From IMG/VR virus record IMGVR_UViG_3300010354_006498, positions 1-49,172 of that record: a DNA stretch of 49,172 bases. One strand, given 5' to 3'. Position 1 is the stretch's first letter; the number at the start of each line of letters is the position of its first letter. The translations under genes and the position numbers were made by a program. A model generated the notes under the pieces. It was not told the origin of the DNA. It ran no database searches and worked only from the letters and a program-made list of their open reading frames with translations. This document shows, piece by piece, positions 1 to 7,699 of the stretch. Origin of the DNA: a virus.

Positions 1-779
1 CCAATGTTTTCTTCTAACCAGAACCACATTTTTTTATCCCAAAACTCATTACAATCAAACGGTACTGAATAATCCACCATCATATCGTCAAAAGCAAATG
101 GCGATTTATAAATGTGAATATTATTATTACCACCTGCTCCGTTTTGTTCTAATATTTTTCTTGTTGATTTTATCGATGACATTGTAATGCCATGAACCTG
201 CCGTCTGTTACTAACAACATCTCGCCAATCTGTATAATGTAAGAATGAATTTATAAGTCCAGAACACGTTACACCACTACCCATAGAAACAACTAAGTGG
301 TCAAAGTCATTATCTTTCAACACTTCTTTCATTCTACTTCCCATGTAGTTAATATACATTGGGTGGTTGAATGCATACGGTAACATTTGCCAACCATTCT
401 CTGTTGCTTGTTTCTTTACACGATTGTTAAGTATTGCCATTATGTTTGGTTTGAGTGGATTTAATTTTCCACCATTCCCCAATACTTTTTCAATTAAGTT
501 TGGAGGAAACTTCTTTGTTTCTGGATAAGAAGAAATAAATTCTATACCTTCTTCTTTACAAAGTCCAGATAAAACCCAACCTGTCCAACTTCCGTATACT
601 GAAAGGTGTGTTAGTGGTTTACTTTTATCTACCGCTGGACTTCTTAGAATCTGTCTAATTCCTTCTATCTTTGCCCACCTTGGATAATTTATTCCATCAC
701 CAACTAAATCATCACGTTTAACCCAAACTTTTTTTCCTTTGAGTTCATATTCCTCAATCGGTGTTTGTATTAAATCCAT
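1..779 (-). CDS. Fold-type II PLP-dependent enzyme homologue (ACC deaminase / D-cysteine desulfhydrase-like), partial
   Basis: The gene begins with ATG at 779 and runs off the left edge, leaving 259 visible residues. It resembles the ACC deaminase/D-cysteine desulfhydrase family: a VWVKRDDL motif (residues 18-25) sits near the N-terminus and a phosphate-cup-like loop SMGSGVTCSGL lies mid-protein. Aligned without gaps from KRDD, the family motif GGNK-x-R-K-L-E becomes NYPR-W-A-K-I-E. The lysine that normally forms the Schiff base is therefore Arg34, while the second lysine (Lys37) is kept. The usual S-N-H substrate motif is also not evident. The enzyme may use different chemistry or have lost PLP catalysis. 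Its start overlaps the end of the amidotransferase gene by 10 bases, so the two are translationally coupled and probably act in one pathway. The substrate cannot be read from sequence. Confidence 0.72.
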   Translation of the reverse strand, partial: MDLIQTPIEEYELKGKKVWVKRDDLVGDGINYPRWAKIEGIRQILRSPAVDKSKPLTHLSVYGSWTGWVLSGLCKEEGIEFISSYPETKKFPPNLIEKVLGNGGKLNPLKPNIMAILNNRVKKQATENGWQMLPYAFNHPMYINYMGSRMKEVLKDNDFDHLVVSMGSGVTCSGLINSFLHYTDWRDVVSNRRQVHGITMSSIKSTRKILEQNGAGGNNNIHIYKSPFAFDDMMVDYSVPFDCNEFWDKKMWFWLEENI

Positions 780-2275
780 TTGAATATTCCACTATTGTTG
801 CCAATAAGTTCGCCCTTCATCTTTTTATGTGAGAATCCATGAATCTTTTCAAAGTTATCACCAATTACATGAAGCATCTTTTTTCTATTACGAAAGTTTA
901 TTTCTTTATCATTTAAAATAATATCTTCAATAAACCCTTTGAAGTTTGTACCTTTTTGAAAAGCACGTTTTTCTTGTTCAATAACTTCTTTAGGTAAGTA
1001 CGGTCTGAATGCATCTGCAAGTGGAAGTTTCCATTGCGATTTATCAGATAAAAATTCGTTGGTTAAGTTAGTAGTGTAATCTAAAAAATCAATATCGAAA
1101 AATGGGCAACGTAATTCTATTGTTCCATAATACATAAAAATAGTATTACCGCGTAACAAATTACCGTAGTATTGTTTTTCAAATAGTTTTTTCCTAATAT
1201 CCGACCAATCTGGTTTCTTACTAAACATCCGTATCATTCCATAAGAACCATACGCTTCATCAGAACCTTCACCACTAAAAGCAACTTTTATTCCATCCTT
1301 TGCCATTTGTTCTGCAATAAAAGATTGTAGAACACCAACTTGCATTTGAACAGTCGATGGGTATTCAATAACTTTAATAGATTCTAAAAATCTTTGTTTC
1401 AATAACTCCACGTTTCTTGGAACTGAAACTTCTACTAATTGAACACCTAAATGATTCGCAACCATTCTTGCGTATTTTAAGTCAGGTGAATCTTCATCGA
1501 AAGCAATTGTATATGCTTTTAAGTTCGGTATCTTAGTGGATAATAAATACGTTATAACAGCGGAATCAATCCCACCAGACAACGAAGTTGCAATAGGTAC
1601 ATCAGACAACAATCGTTTACTTACCGCGTTCTCCAGCAGGTTATAGGTGGCTATGGCGCATTCTTCATGTGTTTCAGGTGAAGTAACTTTGTTTGAAAAG
1701 TTCCAATAGTAATCTTTGTGAACTACTATTTTATCCGTGCTTACATCTATTTCTACTAAAGAATTCTTTGGTACAAACTTAATTTCAGCGTTTGGTAATT
1801 GTTCAACAATAGATTTTATTTCACTTGCTATAATGTAAGTGTTGTTATTGAAAATATATAAAGGAAGTTTACCAACCCAATCACGTGAAAGAATTAACTT
1901 ACCATTATCCCAAATAACGAAAGAAAACATACCGTTGAGTCTTTTCAATTCTTTTTCTTTATATACAAATAATATAAGTTCTGAATCTGAATTCGACTTA
2001 AAAGAATATCCTCTTTCTTCGTATTCTTTTCTTAGTTGTGGGTAATTCCATATTTCACCGTTAGCTACTAAGTGAATACCTTCCCACTCCATAGGTTGAT
2101 TCCCTGCAGCAGAAGTATCGTTAATTGCAAGGCGATTATGTCCAAGTATAACTTTTCTATCACCCCAAGAAAATTCTTGAATACCGCGGTTATCTTTACC
2201 ACGGTGAGCGATGGTTTCCAACATATTATCAACATCGGTTTTTGTATAACCGACCGTTGCTATTATACCACACAT
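770..2275 (-). CDS. Glutamine-hydrolysing asparagine synthase-type amidotransferase
   Basis: A 501-aa AsnB-type enzyme. The N-terminal glutaminase domain starts MCGII, so Cys2 is the nucleophile after Met removal; HNRLAI and NGEIWN match the glutamine-binding segments. The C-terminal synthetase domain has the ATP-binding PP-loop SGGIDSA and the motif FSGEGSDEAYG. Both halves look catalytically intact. Family members move glutamine ammonia onto an AMP-activated carboxylate; besides free aspartate the substrate may be a sugar, peptide or nucleotide adduct. The gene starts one base after the stop of the thymidylate synthase-like gene and overlaps the PLP-like gene by 10 bases. That packing argues for a shared biosynthetic role rather than housekeeping asparagine synthesis, which is my inference. 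The family call is firm; the substrate is unknown. Confidence 0.9.
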   Translation of the reverse strand: MCGIIATVGYTKTDVDNMLETIAHRGKDNRGIQEFSWGDRKVILGHNRLAINDTSAAGNQPMEWEGIHLVANGEIWNYPQLRKEYEERGYSFKSNSDSELILFVYKEKELKRLNGMFSFVIWDNGKLILSRDWVGKLPLYIFNNNTYIIASEIKSIVEQLPNAEIKFVPKNSLVEIDVSTDKIVVHKDYYWNFSNKVTSPETHEECAIATYNLLENAVSKRLLSDVPIATSLSGGIDSAVITYLLSTKIPNLKAYTIAFDEDSPDLKYARMVANHLGVQLVEVSVPRNVELLKQRFLESIKVIEYPSTVQMQVGVLQSFIAEQMAKDGIKVAFSGEGSDEAYGSYGMIRMFSKKPDWSDIRKKLFEKQYYGNLLRGNTIFMYYGTIELRCPFFDIDFLDYTTNLTNEFLSDKSQWKLPLADAFRPYLPKEVIEQEKRAFQKGTNFKGFIEDIILNDKEINFRNRKKMLHVIGDNFEKIHGFSHKKMKGELIGNNSGIFKWI

Positions 2276-2276
2276 A

Positions 2277-2975
2277 TTATTTATTGAGTATGTTTAACAA
2301 TTCTTTTGTTTTTTTCAATTCGTTGTTCATTTTACCGATGTGGCAAGAACAAGCCAGTACACTAACCTTTCCCAATTCTAATCCACTTTCTTTTGCTAAA
2401 AACTTACCCATACTAACTAAAGCAGAATAATCAGCGTAACCACTCTTAGAAACTCTATTGGAACGTAGAACAGAAGTTAAATACAACTTACCGTTGCGAG
2501 GTTTTAAGTCAATCATCAACATACAAGGTTGAGAATAAGGATTTCGTGAATCACGTGATGGGTCAAATATAATTAACTCACAACGTTTAACCGCTTTACC
2601 TTGCTTCAAAATTTTAATAACATTTTCAACTTGATTGAATGTACCTTGCCAACTAACCATTCTTCCCCAATAGGACTGATGCCAATGGTCTTTAATGAAC
2701 TGATATTCTAATCCTTCTTCTGCTTGAAAGAAATCGTTAATTGGTTTCTTAGGTTGGGGTTCTACAAACGTAACAGATGAAGCAAAATCAATTCTATCAT
2801 CGCCCATTATTTCTCTGAAGTGTGAATCAAACCAATCGTCACTTTGAAATTCTGTAATTTCCATCATTACATTTAATTCTTCGATTAATTCACCGACCTT
2901 TTCTCCCCGCTCTAATAAATGTTTGGAAACTTTTACCCAAGCATCGCCAGGAGAAACCGCTTCTATAACTGTCAT
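2277..2975 (-). CDS. Thymidylate synthase-superfamily enzyme, dCMP-type (possible dCMP hydroxymethylase or methylase)
   Basis: A 232-aa protein whose C-terminal half matches the TS fold. QPCMLMIDLK carries the nucleophile Cys151. RSN (171-173) corresponds to the phosphate-binding Arg-Ser of TS, and SCHIG (210-214) to the conserved His near the end. Counting without gaps from that Arg, the position that is Asn177 in E. coli TS is Asp182. Asn binds the uracil ring in TS, whereas T4 dCMP hydroxymethylase has Asp there, so the predicted substrate is dCMP or another cytosine nucleotide. The length is close to T4 gp42 (246 aa). Other TS residues are not kept: Arg174 replaces Asp169 and Gly214 replaces the terminal Tyr, so folate use and the exact reaction are uncertain. 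The SD-like GGTGA precedes ATG. It lies 9 bases after thioredoxin and 1 base before the amidotransferase. Confidence 0.75.
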   Translation of the reverse strand: MTVIEAVSPGDAWVKVSKHLLERGEKVGELIEELNVMMEITEFQSDDWFDSHFREIMGDDRIDFASSVTFVEPQPKKPINDFFQAEEGLEYQFIKDHWHQSYWGRMVSWQGTFNQVENVIKILKQGKAVKRCELIIFDPSRDSRNPYSQPCMLMIDLKPRNGKLYLTSVLRSNRVSKSGYADYSALVSMGKFLAKESGLELGKVSVLACSCHIGKMNNELKKTKELLNILNK

Positions 2976-2984
2976 ATATCACCA

Positions 2985-3242
2985 TTATAAATTTTCAATT
3001 GCAATTTCGTAATTTCTTTTAGAAACTAAACCAGTAATTCTATTTGCTTCAACGCCATTTTTCATAAATATCACAGTTGGTACTCCACGAACACCCCATT
3101 TTGCTGCATCTATTGGGTCATTATCAACATCAATAACTGTATATTGAATCGTTGGATTTTCTTGAATAATCGCTTGCATAATAGGTTTAAGTTGTTTACA
3201 TGGCATACACCACGACGCTGTGTAATGTTTAATGGTAATCAT
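2985..3242 (-). CDS. Thioredoxin
   Basis: An 85-aa single-domain thioredoxin. The redox motif WCMPC is at residues 12-16 and the cis-proline loop GVPT lies in the second half, both at the usual places. It is shorter than E. coli thioredoxin (109 aa), as is common for phage thioredoxins and glutaredoxins. An AAGGA ribosome binding site precedes the ATG. It is the first gene of the left-edge cassette, so it may reduce an enzyme of that pathway. It may also regenerate the class II ribonucleotide reductase encoded about 5 kb upstream, whose C-terminal cysteine pair needs an external dithiol. A TATAAATA box lies 25 bases ahead of the start. Confidence 0.92.
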   Translation of the reverse strand: MITIKHYTASWCMPCKQLKPIMQAIIQENPTIQYTVIDVDNDPIDAAKWGVRGVPTVIFMKNGVEANRITGLVSKRNYEIAIENL

Positions 3243-3266
3243 ATCCGTCCTTAGATGAAAATAAAT

Positions 3267-3274
3267 TATTTATA
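3267..3274 (-). promoter_or_regulatory. T4-type late promoter box (TATAAATA)
   Basis: Read on the minus strand this is an exact TATAAATA, the consensus -10 of T4 late promoters. It lies in the 61-base gap between the large structural gene and thioredoxin, 24 bases ahead of the thioredoxin ATG. It is the only intergenic copy I found in this orientation. In AT-rich DNA an 8-mer can arise by chance, so confidence is modest. Confidence 0.35.
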
Positions 3275-3303
3275 CAAATATACGAAAAATATTTCAGATA
3301 CCA

Positions 3304-6003
3304 CTATACATCTTGTTTAGCCATCTTTATTTTTATAAATAAATCATCATCGTGTTCTTTCTTTATAGGTTTATTAAATTTAGCAACTGCTATTAAATCT
3401 TTATCGTCATTATATAAACCAACAGTTGTAACATAAGTTATCGGTTGCTCAGACATACAATCGTATTTTAATCTACCAATTGAGTTTACGGCACTTGGGT
3501 TATTTGTGTAAGTTGCTTCCGATGCAGGTACTCTAACTATATAATGTGAAACACCTCGTTCTTTTACTTTTCTAGCTCTTATTGAATATCCAAGAGAAGC
3601 AGCACCACTTATTGCTGTAAATATCTTTAATGAATTATCACCGTCTATATTAGAACCACTCACACTATTGAATGATAGTTCTTCATTCAATCTATTACCA
3701 TTTAATACAATCAACCCAAGAGTTGGATAAACTTTACCATATGTTGTGTATTGTGCATTTGTAGTAATACTACCCGTGCCTGTGTTGTAAATTCCACGAA
3801 TCAATGAACCACTTACTAAGTCATAAGAAGCATACGGATCTTCTTTACAATTTGATTCATTTATATATTCAGAATTATCTACTAAACTTATAATCTTATT
3901 TGAAGAGCTTGGTTGAACATTACTGCCAGTATAATACCTGTTTGGATAAGCAGTTCCGTTTAGTTCCTGTAATGATATTTCAAAATTACCTGGATCTATT
4001 CTATCACCGTATGATTCACGATAAAAATTTATATTGTAAATATCCTTTGGTGTTTCTATACTTCCTGTATAATAAAAACTAAAGTTTGTTTCTGGTGATT
4101 CAAGCGCCATTAATCTATACTTACTGTATATTACTTTTGATGGTGATTTATATTCATATTGTGAATCGTATGTTGAACCAGAACCCTCAGCATTTCCATA
4201 AGAAACGGTAAAGTAAGAACTACTACCACACGTATTACAACCAGTAATATTATAATAATAATCATTAGAACCAGTTTGAATTGAATTAGTTACATAGCAA
4301 TCAACTGATTCTTCTGCACTAAACATTCCACCAACTACACTTTGTATATTTCCAACTATAATATCACTATCTAAAATCTTATGATAAGTAAAATCTGTTC
4401 TTTCAATCAACGGCTTATCTTTACATTTCTCAACTCTTTCTATTCTTGAAACTATTGGAGTAAGTCCAGCGGGTGGAATTGTAAAAATAGTAGAGCCATC
4501 TGTTCTTATCCTTGATTCATAATCAGCATAAATAGCAGGTGGTGTTGACTCTGGACAAATTTCATAAATCTCTGAGCGGGTTATTTGTCTACAACCACAG
4601 TCTGTTCTTTGTTCTTCGTATGGTTCTTTTATAACTCTGACGCGTAAACATTCACAATCTGGTAAATCTTTGTTAACTCTTTGTGCTTCCCAATCGATAA
4701 CCGTACCTTCTTCTATTTCAATACTAGAAGAAAATTGCATTGCAGGAGCACCGGCTGAGTCAGAAAAACAAGGTTGTTCCCTTTCAAAATAAACAATGAA
4801 TTCTTCATTCAAACTATACTCAGTTCTAAGTCCTTCAAAGCATCTTCTATATGGAACTGCTTCTATTCTTCTATTATCTATAAACATCCTCATACCAACT
4901 TCAAGTGGTGCGTCTGGTGTATTGACTGGTATTGGAAAGTATGTTCTAAAAAGAAAGCCTTTTGGTTTTACATCAACTGTACGTATACCAGACACAGCTG
5001 CTAAACTCTTGTTCTTAATATTAAAATTTAATCTTGGAACATCTGGTTCTACTATTTGAAATAAACCTATTGCAGGTTTGCCAGAAATGTTTTGACCTGT
5101 TTCAAATTCCTTTACACTCTTGTGTGTTAAATTTAATCCAGTACCAAATGGATCACGATATAAACTTTTTTTCCTTATTTCTTCTGAGGTTGTTTCTATT
5201 TTGTTAGCATCTAAATATTTCAATGACCCATCAATACCTACTTCCACATAACACTCACCACCGTTTATAGTGTATATAAGCGGTTCTTTCCACATACCGA
5301 GTGGATTGGCTGAAATTATTGAGTTTATTCCAGGAGTTGAATAAAGACTGGCAACAAAATTTAAGTTCTCACTAAATAGAACGGATTGCCCACTTTGTGT
5401 AATAGTAAACACATTATTTCTTTTTTCTGCTGCTCCACCATAACCATCGTCTATTATAGTATCAGTTATATATTCCGTAGTCTTTGTTTCGTTTGTGGTA
5501 GTATCAAGCCAATCAATCATTATTTTCAATTCAGGATATGGCCAAGTACCTAAAAACCAAACATAACCGTTTGGTGCAATAGTATAATGAACGCCTTCAT
5601 CCAACGGTAATTGACGATAATTATCAATTATCATAATTTTATATATCTTGGCTGTTTCTTTTGCAAAATCTTCAACTAATACATTTCGAGAAGTACCGCG
5701 TATTCTTGCATTTTCTCTATCGTATATAAATCTTAATCTGTATTTATAAAATCCAACTGGTCTATATTTCAAAACATCTTTGGTAAATTCTCTATCAACT
5801 TCTTTCCATCTTGTATTTTCACAAAAAGGTAAAGTTATATTATAAACATCTACTAGTTCACCTTTATCATTAAGTGCTTGCATACCAGAGAAAACAGGAT
5901 CACCATATTCAATTCCATTCCAAATAATAGCACCATTTTCATCTTGTACTAAATCTTCTTGTTGAATAGTAACACCATTTAAGTATGTAACATTTCTTCT
6001 CAT
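3304..6003 (-). CDS. Large putative virion structural protein
   Basis: About 899 aa from ATG 6003; a GTG two codons upstream (6009) is an alternative start. No enzymatic motif is visible. The protein is rich in Tyr, Ser, Gly and Asn and in beta-type sequence. The middle holds cysteine clusters (CECLRV, CGCRQ, CNTCG), unusual for a phage surface protein, which could form disulfides or bind metal. The C-terminal segment YVTTVGLYNDDKDLIAVAKF resembles C-termini I recall from structural proteins of marine T4-like phages. It lies at the end of the small-gene block, well away from the baseplate genes. A tail-fibre-associated or head-decoration role is possible. Function is not established from sequence. 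Confidence 0.55.
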   Translation of the reverse strand: MRRNVTYLNGVTIQQEDLVQDENGAIIWNGIEYGDPVFSGMQALNDKGELVDVYNITLPFCENTRWKEVDREFTKDVLKYRPVGFYKYRLRFIYDRENARIRGTSRNVLVEDFAKETAKIYKIMIIDNYRQLPLDEGVHYTIAPNGYVWFLGTWPYPELKIMIDWLDTTTNETKTTEYITDTIIDDGYGGAAEKRNNVFTITQSGQSVLFSENLNFVASLYSTPGINSIISANPLGMWKEPLIYTINGGECYVEVGIDGSLKYLDANKIETTSEEIRKKSLYRDPFGTGLNLTHKSVKEFETGQNISGKPAIGLFQIVEPDVPRLNFNIKNKSLAAVSGIRTVDVKPKGFLFRTYFPIPVNTPDAPLEVGMRMFIDNRRIEAVPYRRCFEGLRTEYSLNEEFIVYFEREQPCFSDSAGAPAMQFSSSIEIEEGTVIDWEAQRVNKDLPDCECLRVRVIKEPYEEQRTDCGCRQITRSEIYEICPESTPPAIYADYESRIRTDGSTIFTIPPAGLTPIVSRIERVEKCKDKPLIERTDFTYHKILDSDIIVGNIQSVVGGMFSAEESVDCYVTNSIQTGSNDYYYNITGCNTCGSSSYFTVSYGNAEGSGSTYDSQYEYKSPSKVIYSKYRLMALESPETNFSFYYTGSIETPKDIYNINFYRESYGDRIDPGNFEISLQELNGTAYPNRYYTGSNVQPSSSNKIISLVDNSEYINESNCKEDPYASYDLVSGSLIRGIYNTGTGSITTNAQYTTYGKVYPTLGLIVLNGNRLNEELSFNSVSGSNIDGDNSLKIFTAISGAASLGYSIRARKVKERGVSHYIVRVPASEATYTNNPSAVNSIGRLKYDCMSEQPITYVTTVGLYNDDKDLIAVAKFNKPIKKEHDDDLFIKIKMAKQDV

Positions 6004-6025
6004 AACCACCTATAATTGAATTGAA

Positions 6026-6379
6026 TTAACCGATTGCAGAATATATTACACCGAATTCTTGTGAACTAAATTTTTCTTTTGCTGCAGATAATAAAACATT
6101 TTTAATTTCTGTGATGTATTGATCAACAAAATAATGTGAGCCTTCTTCTGCTTTTACGATTTCTTTTACTGCTTCTAATACTTTTTGGTATTTTTTATCA
6201 CCAACTAATTTTGCAAGTTCAATAAGTCCTGATACCATGTCTTTATCTTCCTCACAGCACTTAATCATTTTCTTAGCAGAAGTTTCTACTTTTTTATCAA
6301 TGCCTTCTACTTCTTCACGAATTTTTTTTAATACATCACCTGCTTCGTTTAACAGTTGTTTTCTTGATGATATGTTCAT
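6026..6379 (-). CDS. Small helical protein with N-terminal NE tag (paralogue of the gene at 7700-8059)
   Basis: A 117-aa, charged, mostly helical protein with a clear AGGAG site 9 bases before ATG. It begins with RKQLLNEAG (residues 6-14), which fits a T4-type prohead protease site after Glu12. The C-terminal half resembles the 119-aa protein encoded at 7700-8059: both share K-x-Q-x-VL, a central AEGS or AEEGS, and a final E-[FY]...I segment. The pair therefore looks like a duplication that kept both the tag and the body. No known domain is recognised. A head-packaged internal protein is my favoured reading, on the basis of the tag alone. Confidence 0.6.
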   Translation of the reverse strand: MNISSRKQLLNEAGDVLKKIREEVEGIDKKVETSAKKMIKCCEEDKDMVSGLIELAKLVGDKKYQKVLEAVKEIVKAEEGSHYFVDQYITEIKNVLLSAAKEKFSSQEFGVIYSAIG

Positions 6380-6382
6380 TTT

Positions 6383-6589
6383 TTAACTCCTACGAGATAA
6401 GATAAAATATAGTCCAAAAAATAATAGAGCTACCGAATAAAATATAATATCGGTAAGTATGTAACTCTCTGTAAATTTCATCACTAAAGCAAATGCCGCA
6501 TCGAATCCAAGAGGATTGAAGAATGTCCCAAGCACTAAACATATTTTTGCCAATACATTTCTGTATTCTCTTTGTTTTTTTTCTGACAT
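6383..6589 (-). CDS. Small membrane protein, two predicted transmembrane helices
   Basis: A 68-aa protein with a basic N-terminus (SEKKQREYR) and two hydrophobic stretches, roughly residues 13-38 and 42-63, ending in Arg-Arg-Ser. This topology fits a small holin-like or other inner-membrane phage protein. No lytic enzyme is visible next to it, so a lysis role is only a possibility. It follows HSP20 after a strong terminator and a promoter-like box, and precedes a tagged small gene by 3 bases. The ribosome binding site is weak (GGCGGA close to ATG); an overlapping 70-aa frame starting 13 bases earlier looks less protein-like. Confidence 0.5.
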   Translation of the reverse strand: MSEKKQREYRNVLAKICLVLGTFFNPLGFDAAFALVMKFTESYILTDIIFYSVALLFFGLYFILSRRS

Positions 6590-6638
6590 TCCGCCATCCC
6601 ATTTATAGTTGCCTTGATGTGATAAATACTATTGTACT

Positions 6639-6647
6639 TATAAATAT
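6639..6647 (-). promoter_or_regulatory. Promoter-like box (ATATTTATA)
   Basis: One of 12 intergenic copies of an ATATTTAT core on the coding strand. It lies just after the HSP20 terminator and about 50 bases before the small membrane protein gene. Confidence 0.45.
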
Positions 6648-6662
6648 GGGATAAATAAAAAA

Positions 6663-6682
6663 GGGTGATGTTTCCACCACCC
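6663..6682 (-). terminator. Intrinsic terminator after the HSP20 gene
   Basis: Read on the minus strand the hairpin has an 8-bp stem GGGTGGTG / CATCACCC (one G-T pair) with a GAAA tetraloop, followed by TTTTTTATTT. It lies 19 bases after the HSP20 stop codon. Confidence 0.85.
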
Positions 6683-6700
6683 CTAATACAGCATCTAATT

Positions 6701-7090
6701 TTATTTAATTTTAATAGTTACTTCTTCTGGCTCAATGGGTTTAACCATTGGAACGGAAACATGAAGAATACCATTCTCAACCGAAGCAGTTATTGCTTTA
6801 GCATCGTATGGTTTTGCTAGTTCATAATTCAATTTAATAGTTTTTTCACCAATAAATTGATTTACCGCTTTTCTTTTCCCTTCAATACGAAGTAATTTAC
6901 CTTTTACAGAAACACTAATTTCTTCTTTTGAGAAGCCAGGAACTTCTGCGTAAATGTCCAATGAATCTTCACCATGAAATAACTTATAACCTTCTGGTTT
7001 AGTTTGATGGTAAATTCTCGGAACTGATAAACTGTTCATTAATTCATTAAACAAATCATTTTCTTTTTTAAGAATTGAATTGGTTAACAT
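6701..7090 (-). CDS. Small heat shock protein (HSP20 / alpha-crystallin family)
   Basis: A 129-aa sHSP. The alpha-crystallin domain covers about residues 40-129: LDIYAEVPGFSKEEISVSV matches the family's A.lPG.....i.V signature, and VENGILHVSVP is the A.(L/V)xNGxLxxxxP hallmark. The C-terminus EVTIKIK holds an I-x-I-type motif for oligomer contacts. Such proteins are common in T4-like cyanophages and are thought to act as ATP-independent holdases during infection. The AGGAGG site is the strongest in the window, and a terminator follows, which together suggest high expression. Confidence 0.93.
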   Translation of the reverse strand: MLTNSILKKENDLFNELMNSLSVPRIYHQTKPEGYKLFHGEDSLDIYAEVPGFSKEEISVSVKGKLLRIEGKRKAVNQFIGEKTIKLNYELAKPYDAKAITASVENGILHVSVPMVKPIEPEEVTIKIK

Positions 7091-7122
7091 AATAACAACC
7101 TCCTAAAATAACATTGAAAAAA

Positions 7123-7308
7123 TTAATTAGATGATTTTGCTTCTTTGGCTTCCGCCACGGAAGCTTGATTATAAGGTGTAATTAATTTCTTAATTCCACC
7201 TGCTGCTTTACGAGCAATTGCAGCGTCTTTCTTTTTTGTTGAGTTGTGCGCTGTCACAAACTCATTGTACAGATTTGAAATCTGTTCAAATAATTCTTGT
7301 TTAGTCAT
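7123..7308 (-). CDS. Histone H1-like (Hc1-type) small basic protein
   Basis: A 61-aa, lysine- and alanine-rich protein. The order of features matches the small Hc1-like proteins widespread in Bacteroidota and Chlamydia: an N-terminal helix (ELFEQISNLYNEF), then K-K-x-A-A-x-A-R-K-A, then IKKLI, a Tyr and S-V-A-E-A-K. Those proteins bind and compact DNA. Here it could coat phage DNA or modify the host nucleoid. It has a good AGGAG site and sits between HSP20 and a membrane-anchored coiled-coil protein. The match is by pattern, not by search. Confidence 0.55.
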   Translation of the reverse strand: MTKQELFEQISNLYNEFVTAHNSTKKKDAAIARKAAGGIKKLITPYNQASVAEAKEAKSSN

Positions 7309-7374
7309 AACAAGTCTCCTAACTTATAAAAAATGTGTGTTATAGTTCTATGGATTCATTTTAAAAATTATTAT

Positions 7375-7647
7375 TTATTTTACTTTATTTAATCCATCAA
7401 TTCTTTCATGTAAGAATTTTATTTCTTTTTCAATCTTTGAACCGAAACTGTCAATTCTGGAATCTATTGTTCTTCTGATTTCTCTTTGCTCATCAACAAT
7501 AATTCTATCCATAGTATCTTGGTTTCTAACTAAATTATTTAGTTCTTTGTTTGTTTTGTTTATTCTGAACATACCCACAACTACAACCACAACTGCCGTT
7601 AAAACTGTAACTGCACATACACCCAATAAAAATGATGTAATATCCAT
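7375..7647 (-). CDS. Membrane-anchored coiled-coil protein
   Basis: A 90-aa protein with one N-terminal transmembrane helix (about residues 4-27, including a run of valines). A charged coiled-coil tail follows, with heptad-like spacing of Ile, Leu and Phe from residue 35 to the end. The single anchor plus a long helical tail resembles inner-membrane spanins and other small phage membrane proteins, but no partner spanin or endolysin is visible. It has an AAGGAG site about 9 bases before ATG. Function unknown. Confidence 0.55.
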   Translation of the reverse strand: MDITSFLLGVCAVTVLTAVVVVVVGMFRINKTNKELNNLVRNQDTMDRIIVDEQREIRRTIDSRIDSFGSKIEKEIKFLHERIDGLNKVK

Positions 7648-7699
7648 AACTATACTCCTTCATTATTCCAAAGAACTATAACACCTTTAACTATTTAAT

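Noticed and set aside
6638-6647. Plus-strand TATAAATA boxes as T4-type late promoters for plus-strand transcripts
   Set aside because: No plus-strand gene exists downstream of any of them; the same sites read on the coding strand precede real genes.
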